This document shows positions 1-5,991 of a stretch of 5,991 nt of DNA, piece by piece. Each line of letters starts with the position of its first letter. Within the stretch, counting starts at the first letter, position 1. The notes under the pieces are model-generated. The model did not search any database. It was not told where the DNA came from and saw only the letters and a list, made by a program, of their open reading frames with translations. The position numbers and the translations under genes are program-made. The DNA is from an uncultured Clostridia bacterium. GTDB taxonomy: Bacteria > Bacillota > Clostridia > Saccharofermentanales > DTU023. The stretch lies in the NCBI GenBank assembly GCA_947254895.1, contig CAMYEY010000083.1, positions 1 to 5,991 on the forward strand. Direction: 5' to 3'.

Positions 1-2820
1 CTGGAGGCGGTCCAGGCTAATTCCCCGATCATACCAGATTTTGGCCGTGTTGGCGGCCGTTGGGAAAGACATGGGCTGGTCGAGGCCAGCTAGGGCCCCG
101 ATCAGGTAGGTGGTCAGGTTGTCCCGGCTAAGGTCTAAGGTCTCCAGATAGCTGGCTAGACCCTGGTAGGCCTCATAGGTTTTTTGACATTCAGGGTCAC
201 GGTAGCTGGCAATCATCAGATTACCGCTCCGGTCCAGGCTCATACTGCAGCCGTAGGCCCCACCCTTGACTCGTACCCGGTTCCAGAGGTAGTCCGTATT
301 GACGATCTGCCTTAAGAGGTGGTTGACACCGGAGAATTGCCAGTCCGGATCAAGGTCTGTCAACCTATTTCCGGCTACCACATATTGGACATCAGAAGGG
401 ATGATAAAGGCCTCTTGGAGGTTACCTAAGGCTTGCCAAGTGTAGTTTTGTTCCGGACCGGTTTGGCTTAAGGGGAGCCGGCTGATGGCCTGGGCTAACT
501 GTTTTTCAATCAAGGGCCAGTCCTCCTCTTGGCCGGCATAAAAGAGGGTGAGTTTATCCCTGCTGACCAGCTTTTTGAGTTTTTCCTCCAAGTCTTGGAC
601 AAGCTGATCAGACTCTGTTTCCCAGTTTTCAACCAGGTGGGCGAGTTTTTGATAGGCACTGATGCCTGAATTATATTCGTCAAAAATTCCTGATGGATCT
701 ATATAAGCCTTGAGCCTTTTTCGGGCGTAACCAATGCCGGAATCGGCCAAGTCCTGGCGCAGCCTGCTATAAGAGGATTTTAAGAGACTTTCGATTCTTT
801 CCTTATTAGCCCTTATCCGAGACCTGGTGAGGATTTCTTCCAGGAGTCTTAACCCTTGGTCGATCTGGCCGGCTAAGAGTTTGACCTTGATTTCAAAATA
901 CTGACGGTTATCGTTTGAATTGAGCGAGATGCTAATCCCACCCGTGTTAGCCAGGCTAAAGTTGGTCAATTCCTGATAGGAATAGTTTTCAGTTGAGATG
1001 TAGCCCAAGATATCCGGTAAGAGGCTGTTGGTGAAAATATCATCGTCAGAGCTAAAGTCTAGGTCAAATTGATAGGCCAGGTAGATGACCCCTCGGCTGT
1101 TTCCTAAGTAGCGGAGGAGGGGGACCTGGTCTTCTCTGTTCGACCGAACAGAAGCGGAAAAGGCTGAGCTTGAGGAGACTCCTTGGTCAATGGAAAGCAG
1201 GCTTGACCGGGTCAGATCAAGTTGTCCCTCTTCGATAGCCTGGTAGCTGTGCTTGGGGGCTAGGTCTTTTCGGGTCAGCTTGGGCAGGGAGGCTAGGGCC
1301 TCGGCTGAATCTTCTCGGGTCTGCTTTTCCTGGAGTTCCTGATTTTGCTTGTAAAGGTCAGCCTTTTCTTGGGGGCTTAGACCGGCTAGGAGTCTTTGCG
1401 CCCTCCGGTCTTCCTCGGCCTGACGTCGGTCGGCTTCGGCCGGGTCCGGGTCGATAATGGCTGTCGCCCTATGGGGATTTTCTAAAATGTAGGATCTGGC
1501 TAGGTCGACCAGTTGGCCGGATTCTAAAAATTCAGATACCTTAGCCAGATGTTGTTCGTAGGCCAAGCTTTTTAGCGGATTGCGCCCATAAGGCCAGTTG
1601 ATCATGGCGGACATCCCTTGGATCAGGCCCTGGGGGGTAGATTGGCTATCCCCCTCCCGGAGGTTAAAGGATAGAGCGTTAAAGGCCGCAGCAAACACAT
1701 CTTTTTCATAGTGGTCAAGGGCGTAAGCCAGTTCTTCTAAAATGATTTTCTCAAGCTCTTGCCCGGTCATCTCGGCCAGGCCGGATAACTGGAGGTAGAA
1801 GGAGCAGTTGAAGCCAACGGTCGATGAGTAGGCATAGATTTCTTGGGCGATTTTGCGGTCTAAGAGCCTTTGGCGGAGTTTGGAGGACTCCATATTAAAG
1901 AGGGAGAGGGCAATTAGCTGGAGGGCATACTCTGTGGCAATCTCCTCTTGGGCCTTGGACCTGGGATAGACCCATTGGATCTGACCATAGCGGGGACTTC
2001 CTGCTTGGGCCGGATAGGTCGACCGGATGTATTGGGCTTTGGTTAAGGAGCTACAAGGCACATTGTCTGAAAAATCTTGACGGACTTCAAAAACTTCGAT
2101 TTTTTCAGAAATTGCCTTGAGGACCGGTTCCAGGGGCATATTGCCGTAGAGGTAGATATAACAATTACCGGGATGGTAGTTTTGCCGGTAGAAATCCAAA
2201 AATTGCCGGTCGCTTAGATCAGGGATGGACCGGGGGTCTCCGCCTGAATTGTAGCGGTAGGTGTTATCAAAAAGGGCTTTGGAACAAAGCTCGTCTAACT
2301 CCTCATCGGGTGAGGAGAGGGCCCCTTTCATCTCATTGTAGACGACCCCGTTAAAGTGAGCTTGGTCTTGGTCGGATAGGACATCAAGCCGCCAGCCTTC
2401 TTGCTTTAAAATGAGGGGGTCGCTGGTGATCTTGGGGGCAAAGACGGCATCCAAGTAGACATCCAGGCTACCCATAAAATCTTTTTCGTTAAGACTGGCA
2501 AAGGGGTACATGGTCTTGTCCGAAAAAGTCATAGCGTTGAGAAAAGTGTTGAGGGACCCTTTAAGGAGGTTGACGAAAGGCTCCTTGACCGGAAATTTTT
2601 CTGACCCGCAGAGGACAGAGTGTTCTAAGATATGGGCCACGCCGCTGTCGTCCTCAGGTAGGGTGACAAATTCTATGTTAAAGACCTTGTTATTGTCTGC
2701 ACAGGGGACGTGGAGGAGCTTGGTACCCAGTCTTTCATGCTGGTAGATGGCGACTTGGCTGTCCAGCTCAGCGATATAGGATTCTTCTATCTTTTTAAAA
2801 GCAAATAAGTTGTCTGTCAT
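1..2820 (-). CDS. M16C zinc metallopeptidase, PreP/HypA-like (3' end outside window)
   Basis: This is a large two-half peptidase of the presequence protease (PreP, HypA, insulinase-like) family. These enzymes enclose short unfolded peptides in a closed chamber and cut them with a single zinc. The inverted zinc motif HILEH gives H63, E66 (catalytic base) and H67. The third ligand is E163 in NEMKGA, 96 residues on, close to the spacing in PreP proteins. The flanking text GVAHILEHSVLCGSEKFPV is typical of M16C. A charged, probably helical hinge at about 457-513 links the halves. The C-terminal half carries RVKGGAYG (R850, Y856), the family's R/Y substrate-binding region. There is no signal peptide or membrane segment, so it is probably cytoplasmic. 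The ATG at 2820 is the first ATG after an in-frame stop at 2877-2875, and AGGAAG lies 4 bases upstream. The frame is open for 940 codons to the window edge. Family members run to about 970 residues, so roughly 30 are missing. The natural substrate cannot be read from the sequence. Confidence 0.95.
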   Translation of the reverse strand, partial: MTDNLFAFKKIEESYIAELDSQVAIYQHERLGTKLLHVPCADNNKVFNIEFVTLPEDDSGVAHILEHSVLCGSEKFPVKEPFVNLLKGSLNTFLNAMTFSDKTMYPFASLNEKDFMGSLDVYLDAVFAPKITSDPLILKQEGWRLDVLSDQDQAHFNGVVYNEMKGALSSPDEELDELCSKALFDNTYRYNSGGDPRSIPDLSDRQFLDFYRQNYHPGNCYIYLYGNMPLEPVLKAISEKIEVFEVRQDFSDNVPCSSLTKAQYIRSTYPAQAGSPRYGQIQWVYPRSKAQEEIATEYALQLIALSLFNMESSKLRQRLLDRKIAQEIYAYSSTVGFNCSFYLQLSGLAEMTGQELEKIILEELAYALDHYEKDVFAAAFNALSFNLREGDSQSTPQGLIQGMSAMINWPYGRNPLKSLAYEQHLAKVSEFLESGQLVDLARSYILENPHRATAIIDPDPAEADRRQAEEDRRAQRLLAGLSPQEKADLYKQNQELQEKQTREDSAEALASLPKLTRKDLAPKHSYQAIEEGQLDLTRSSLLSIDQGVSSSSAFSASVRSNREDQVPLLRYLGNSRGVIYLAYQFDLDFSSDDDIFTNSLLPDILGYISTENYSYQELTNFSLANTGGISISLNSNDNRQYFEIKVKLLAGQIDQGLRLLEEILTRSRIRANKERIESLLKSSYSRLRQDLADSGIGYARKRLKAYIDPSGIFDEYNSGISAYQKLAHLVENWETESDQLVQDLEEKLKKLVSRDKLTLFYAGQEEDWPLIEKQLAQAISRLPLSQTGPEQNYTWQALGNLQEAFIIPSDVQYVVAGNRLTDLDPDWQFSGVNHLLRQIVNTDYLWNRVRVKGGAYGCSMSLDRSGNLMIASYRDPECQKTYEAYQGLASYLETLDLSRDNLTTYLIGALAGLDQPMSFPTAANTAKIWYDRGISLDRLQ

Positions 2821-2824
2821 AAAT

Positions 2825-2830
2825 CTTCCT
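2825..2830 (-). promoter_or_regulatory. Shine-Dalgarno site of the M16C peptidase
   Basis: The minus strand reads AGGAAG here, with four bases (ATTT) before the ATG at 2820. It supports that ATG over a possible GTG at 2871-2869, which has no comparable purine box. Confidence 0.6.
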
Positions 2831-2838
2831 GTTTCTGT

Positions 2839-2844
2839 AGTATA
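2839..2844 (-). promoter_or_regulatory. Candidate -10 box for the peptidase gene
   Basis: The minus strand reads TATACT (5 of 6 to consensus). Initiation about 7 bases downstream would leave a leader of about 12 bases holding the ribosome binding site. The expected -35 region (about 2861-2867) reads roughly TGGGCT and is a poor match, so this is a weak call. The same segment read on the plus strand gives a perfect TATAAT at 2841-2846, also without a good -35 (about 2818-2823), which could serve the divergent glycosyltransferase gene. Confidence 0.3.
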
Positions 2845-2856
2845 ATTGCAAGGAAA

Positions 2857-2875
2857 AACCGAGCCCAGCACGGTT
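2857..2875 (-). promoter_or_regulatory. Stem-loop followed by a T-run in the divergent intergenic region
   Basis: On the minus strand AACCG pairs with CGGTT. Inside are one T/T mismatch, a GC/GC pair and a 3-base loop (TGG). The stem runs directly into a T-run (plus-strand A at 2854-2858). The shape is that of a small intrinsic terminator or attenuator reading toward the peptidase gene. It might block leftward antisense transcription leaving the glycosyltransferase region, or be a 5' leader structure. The stem is short (5 + 2 pairs) and the role is inferred. Confidence 0.3.
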
Positions 2876-2893
2876 CACTCTATTATATAGTGA
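2875..2893. promoter_or_regulatory. 19-bp near-perfect palindrome, candidate operator
   Basis: The sequence TCACTCTATTATATAGTGA is symmetric about position 2884. Eight of nine base pairs in the half-sites match; only C2880/T2888 breaks the symmetry. It contains a perfect minus-strand TATAAT (2887-2882) and a plus-strand TATTAT (2881-2886). A bound dimeric repressor would therefore cover possible -10 elements in both directions. It lies between two divergent genes, 27 bases from the glycosyltransferase start. No regulator is encoded in the window, and I do not recognise the site as that of a particular protein family. Confidence 0.35.
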
Positions 2894-2919
2894 GTCTGCT
2901 GTTTTAGATAGGGACAAGG

Positions 2920-4173
2920 ATGCGGATCTTTATTATCAACAACTATGCTATACCCCCGGCTTATGGTGGCCTTAACCGCCACTATTATTTTGCCCGTGAA
3001 TGGGCTAAGGCTGGACATCAGGTTAAGATTTTGACAGCCAGTAAAATTCATAATACCGATTTCAATCTGAGAGAACCGGGTCGGCTGGTCAGTGAGCGAG
3101 AGATAGATGGGGTGGACTACTCCTTTGTTCGCACGACCTCCTATCAAAAAAATAACTGGCGGCGGGTTGTCAGCATGCTACAGTTTGCCTGGAACAGCTT
3201 AAGGGTCGTCAAAAGGCTGGGCAGGCAGGGACAAAAGCCTGACTTGATCTACCTGTCCTCCCCATCTCCTTTTTCCTGCCTGACAAACCTCTATTATGCC
3301 AAAAGACATAAGATCCCCTGTGTCCTAGAACTGAGAGACCTATGGCCCCTTTCGATTGTGGATTTTAGCCATTTAACCGATAAAAATATCCTGATCAAAA
3401 TCCTTTACAGGCTGGAAAAATGGCTTTATAGGCGGGCTGACCGCCTGGTCTTTACCATGGCCGGTGGAGCAGATTATATTAGGCGGAGAGGCTGGGAGGA
3501 TAAGGTTGACCTGGAAAAAGTTTACCAAATTAACAATGGGGTAGACCTGGCGGAGTTCCAGTCTGAACTCCAGGACTACCCGGCAAGGGATCCGGACCTT
3601 ATGGACCCGGATAAGTTTAAGTTGGTCTTTACCGGGTCTATCCGCTACATCTACCAGTTAAACCTCCTGGTCGAAGCGGCCAGACTCACGGCAGAGACCC
3701 TGCCGGACCTTATCTACCTGATTTATGGTGATGGCCCGGAGCGAGACCATCTCCAGGCTATGGTTGACCGCTACAAGCTGTCCAATATCAAGTTTAAGGG
3801 GAGGGTGGAGAAAAAATATGTGCCGGGTATTTTGGACCGGGCTGACCTGACCCTCCTCCATTCCCGCCAGGTAACACTCAACCAATATGGGGTGAGTCCT
3901 AATAAGCTTTTTGAATATGCAGCAGCCCAAAAACCCATCTTTTCAACGATCAAGACGGCTTATTCTTTGATTGATAAGTATTCTTGTGGCATAGAATTAG
4001 AAGACCAGTCTGCAGCCAAGATCGCTTGGGGGCTGACCTATTTTTACAACTTAGATAAAGACCAGCTGAAGTCTATGGGGGCCAGGGCCTACCAATTAGC
4101 CCAAGACCACGACTACCACCAGCTGGCCGAAAAACTTTTAGCTATCTTCCAAGACTTGCTGGAAGAGTACTAG
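2920..4173 (+). CDS. Glycosyltransferase family 4, WbuB-like
   Basis: This 417-residue protein has the two-Rossmann GT-B fold of family GT4. It transfers a sugar from a nucleotide donor to a glycan or lipid-linked acceptor at the inner membrane face. The N-terminal acceptor half (about 1-200) starts with the strand MRIFIINNYA, followed by YGGLNRH (15-21) and LELRDLWP (136-143), the last typical of WbuB-type enzymes. The C-terminal donor half (about 210-400) has FTGS (237-240), YGDGPER (269-275) and GVSPNKLFEY (324-333). E332 matches the second Glu of the EX7E motif, while the first position is Gly324, as in some relatives. There is no signal peptide or membrane helix. An in-frame TAG at 2905 and the purine box AGGG (2910-2913) fix the ATG start. 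The gene converges on the dehydratase with a 2-base gap. Sugar and acceptor are unknown; a deoxy-amino sugar such as FucNAc or QuiNAc would suit the neighbour, but that is inference. Confidence 0.92.
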   Translation: MRIFIINNYAIPPAYGGLNRHYYFAREWAKAGHQVKILTASKIHNTDFNLREPGRLVSEREIDGVDYSFVRTTSYQKNNWRRVVSMLQFAWNSLRVVKRLGRQGQKPDLIYLSSPSPFSCLTNLYYAKRHKIPCVLELRDLWPLSIVDFSHLTDKNILIKILYRLEKWLYRRADRLVFTMAGGADYIRRRGWEDKVDLEKVYQINNGVDLAEFQSELQDYPARDPDLMDPDKFKLVFTGSIRYIYQLNLLVEAARLTAETLPDLIYLIYGDGPERDHLQAMVDRYKLSNIKFKGRVEKKYVPGILDRADLTLLHSRQVTLNQYGVSPNKLFEYAAAQKPIFSTIKTAYSLIDKYSCGIELEDQSAAKIAWGLTYFYNLDKDQLKSMGARAYQLAQDHDYHQLAEKLLAIFQDLLEEY

Positions 4174-4175
4174 AT

Positions 4176-5991
4176 TCACTTATTATTGCTAATTAACCTG
4201 ATAATTTCCTGGAGGAGGGCATCCGTCCTATTTGCCAGGTCAGGACTCTTTATCCTAATGATATTGAGCAGGAACTGGACTTCCTTTTGGAGAGATTTTA
4301 CATCCTTGTTTTGCTGAAGAGTAAAAATCTTTTCATGGGCGGTGTCGTCCAGGCCTTCTTTATCCAGGTGAAGTTCTTCAAACATCTTTTCACCTGGTCT
4401 CAGGCCGATAAATTCGATAGGAATATCGACATCCGGTTCGTAGCCAGAGAGGCGGATAAGCTCCTTGGCCAGGTCGAGGATTTTGACCGGTTCCCCCATG
4501 TCGAGGACGAAGATTTCCCCGCTTTTAGCATAAGAACCTGCCTGGAGAACCAGGCGGGAGGCCTCGGGTATAGTCATAAAGTACCGGCGGATATCCGGGT
4601 GGGTTACGGTTACCCGATGTTCTTCCTTGATTTGTTTTTGAAACAAGGGGATAACGGACCCGGAAGAACCAAGGACGTTACCAAAACGGACGGCTGTAAA
4701 GGCAGTATCAGGATATTTGCTGTTCAGGGCCAGCATGGCCATTTCGGCAAGACGCTTGGTTGCTCCCATGACATTGGTTGGGTTGACCGCCTTATCGGTA
4801 GAAATTAAAACCATCTTTTCTGCCCCGTAGCGGCCGGCTGCATCTCCTACATTGTAGGTGCCAAATAGGTTGTTTTTAACGGCATCCTCCGGGCTATCCT
4901 GCATCAGGGGGACGTGCTTATGGGCGGCAGCGTGAAAGACAACATTGGGTTTCCAGGTAGCAAAGAGCTGGTCTAGCCTTGCCCTGTCTCGGATTGAACC
5001 GATTTGAACCTGGAGGTTGAGTTTTTTGCCGTAACGGGCTAAAAGTTCCTGCTGGAGTTCATAGACGTTGTTTTCGTACATATCAAAGAGCAGGAGGATG
5101 CTGGGTTCAAATTTAGCGATTTGCCGGGCTAATTCTGACCCGATTGAACCACCGCCGCCGGTAACCAAAACGGATTTGCCTTTGAGGTAGGCCTCTATGC
5201 CGGACATTTCAAGTTTGACGGGTTCGCGGCCGAGCAAGTCCTCAATCTCAATCTCACGCAGGTCACTTAACTTAGCCGAGTATTCTTGATTTAAGACACC
5301 GGCAAAGTAGGGGAGAATCCTGACACGGGCGGGAGTTTTATGGGAAATTTGGATGATCTCCTTGAGGGTGCTTTTGGAGGCTGAGGGCATAGCTAGGATA
5401 ATCTCGTCAATCTGGTACTCCTTGACCAAGTTAGGGATAGCATAGCGGTCTCCCAAAACGGGCACACCCATGTTTTTATAGGTATGGGTCAAGGGGTTAT
5501 CGTCGACAATAGCGACCGGTTTCCTCAAGACCTGACGGTTCTGCAACTCTGAGATTAGCTGGGATCCGGCTTGGCCGGCACCAACAATGAGGACGTTAAT
5601 CTGGTGGTCTTTCGCCTTGACCTTTTCCCGGCTTTTAACCTGCTGCTGCCTATACCAGCGAAAACCAACCCGAATGAGGAGGAGGAAGAAGCTGGAGATA
5701 AACCAGTAAAGGCTGTACACAACATAGGCCAGGCGCATGTTCAAAAATTGCAGGACCAGGACCATGATGGCTGTGTGGGCTAAACTGCCGGCGACCACCA
5801 TTAGGTATTGGGTAGTCGAGGCGAAGGCCCACATCTGGTCATAAAAGCCACTGAAATAAAAAATAAGGCTGGCAAAAAGAGGGTAGAGGAACCAAGATTC
5901 CTTGAAAATGCTTACAGATGAAGCGGATATGTGCCCCTCGAATAGTATGAAAAGTGCGACTAGGGCAGCAAAAATTGTTACCCCCATATCG
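4176..5991 (-). CDS. Membrane-anchored nucleotide-sugar 4,6-dehydratase, PglF/EpsC/CapD type (5' end outside window)
   Basis: It likely removes water from UDP-GlcNAc to give UDP-2-acetamido-2,6-dideoxy-4-hexulose, an early step toward bacillosamine, QuiNAc or FucNAc. Residues are numbered from the ATG at 5987. Four membrane helices lie at about 3-20, 32-49, 61-82 and 87-107. A first Rossmann domain (CoA_binding_3 type) starts at NVLIVGAGQAG (131-141). The catalytic short-chain dehydrogenase domain (Polysacc_synt_2 type) starts near 270 with TGGGGSIGSE (276-285), which binds NAD. The active site is STDKA with T397, D398, K399, then VMGATK with M407 and K411. Met replaces the usual Tyr, as in Campylobacter PglF. 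LRPGEKMFEEL (529-539) is also typical. The codon before the ATG is Asp, which fits the conserved start of the first helix in relatives, so translation probably begins some 10-20 codons beyond the edge. The stop TGA is at 4178-4176. The donor could instead be another UDP-HexNAc. Confidence 0.93.
   Translation of the reverse strand, partial: DMGVTIFAALVALFILFEGHISASSVSIFKESWFLYPLFASLIFYFSGFYDQMWAFASTTQYLMVVAGSLAHTAIMVLVLQFLNMRLAYVVYSLYWFISSFFLLLIRVGFRWYRQQQVKSREKVKAKDHQINVLIVGAGQAGSQLISELQNRQVLRKPVAIVDDNPLTHTYKNMGVPVLGDRYAIPNLVKEYQIDEIILAMPSASKSTLKEIIQISHKTPARVRILPYFAGVLNQEYSAKLSDLREIEIEDLLGREPVKLEMSGIEAYLKGKSVLVTGGGGSIGSELARQIAKFEPSILLLFDMYENNVYELQQELLARYGKKLNLQVQIGSIRDRARLDQLFATWKPNVVFHAAAHKHVPLMQDSPEDAVKNNLFGTYNVGDAAGRYGAEKMVLISTDKAVNPTNVMGATKRLAEMAMLALNSKYPDTAFTAVRFGNVLGSSGSVIPLFQKQIKEEHRVTVTHPDIRRYFMTIPEASRLVLQAGSYAKSGEIFVLDMGEPVKILDLAKELIRLSGYEPDVDIPIEFIGLRPGEKMFEELHLDKEGLDDTAHEKIFTLQQNKDVKSLQKEVQFLLNIIRIKSPDLANRTDALLQEIIRLISNNK

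Noticed and set aside
2510..2746. Plus-strand open frame of 78 codons
   Set aside because: It is antisense to the zinc-motif region of the M16C peptidase and has no protein-like character of its own.
2875..3147. Minus-strand open frame of 90 codons over the glycosyltransferase start
   Set aside because: It is antisense to the conserved N-terminal strand of the glycosyltransferase, and its translation resembles no family I recognise.
3658..3953. Two overlapping minus-strand frames inside the glycosyltransferase
   Set aside because: Both are antisense to the conserved donor-binding half of the glycosyltransferase and show no domain signature.
4145..4166. 7-bp inverted repeat TCTTCCA/TGGAAGA with an 8-base loop near the glycosyltransferase 3' end, considered as a terminator
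   Set aside because: No T-run follows the stem closely on either strand; the nearest on the minus strand begins about ten bases away. It also lies within coding sequence, so chance is a sufficient explanation.
4287..4808. Plus-strand open frame of 173 codons
   Set aside because: It lies fully antisense to the conserved catalytic domain of the dehydratase, and its translation shows no recognisable domain. It is a shadow of the real gene.
5571..5832. Short frames on both strands inside the dehydratase N-terminal region
   Set aside because: They overlap the membrane helices and linker of the dehydratase in other frames. Their low-complexity translations are typical of shadow frames.

Overview
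The window holds three protein-coding genes and almost no other sequence. It looks like chromosomal DNA from a Gram-positive, low-to-mid GC bacterium (Bacillota). That assignment is an inference. It rests on the HypA/PreP-like M16C peptidase, an EpsC/CapD-type membrane dehydratase, Shine-Dalgarno sites just upstream of both visible starts, and tight packing. The Lactobacillales (for example the Aerococcus group) would fit, but the sequence alone cannot settle the genus.

Layout. Positions 1-2820 (minus strand) are a 940-codon open frame encoding a zinc metallopeptidase of family M16C. It has the inverted HxxEH zinc motif, the distal Glu ligand and the C-terminal R/Y region, and it leaves the window before its stop codon. 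Positions 2821-2919 are a 99-base divergent intergenic region. It contains a 19-bp near-perfect palindrome, a short stem-loop with a T-run on the minus strand, and several -10-like boxes without convincing -35 partners. Positions 2920-4173 (plus strand) are a complete GT-B fold glycosyltransferase of family GT4, WbuB-like. Two bases later, 4176-5991 (minus strand) is a large membrane-anchored nucleotide-sugar 4,6-dehydratase of the PglF/EpsC/CapD type. Its true N-terminus probably lies just beyond the right edge.

How the genes fit together. The dehydratase should convert a UDP-N-acetylhexosamine, most likely UDP-GlcNAc, into a 4-keto-6-deoxy intermediate. That intermediate feeds synthesis of deoxy-amino sugars such as FucNAc, QuiNAc or bacillosamine. 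The glycosyltransferase is of a type that often adds such sugars to a lipid-linked glycan. Together they suggest the edge of an exopolysaccharide, capsule or glycan cluster continuing to the right. The peptidase is divergently transcribed and looks like an unrelated housekeeping gene bordering the cluster. I see no RNA genes, insertion sequences, CRISPR arrays or integration sites, and no evidence for a previously undescribed system. The most interesting items are the palindrome in the divergent promoter region and the tail-to-tail arrangement with a 2-base gap.
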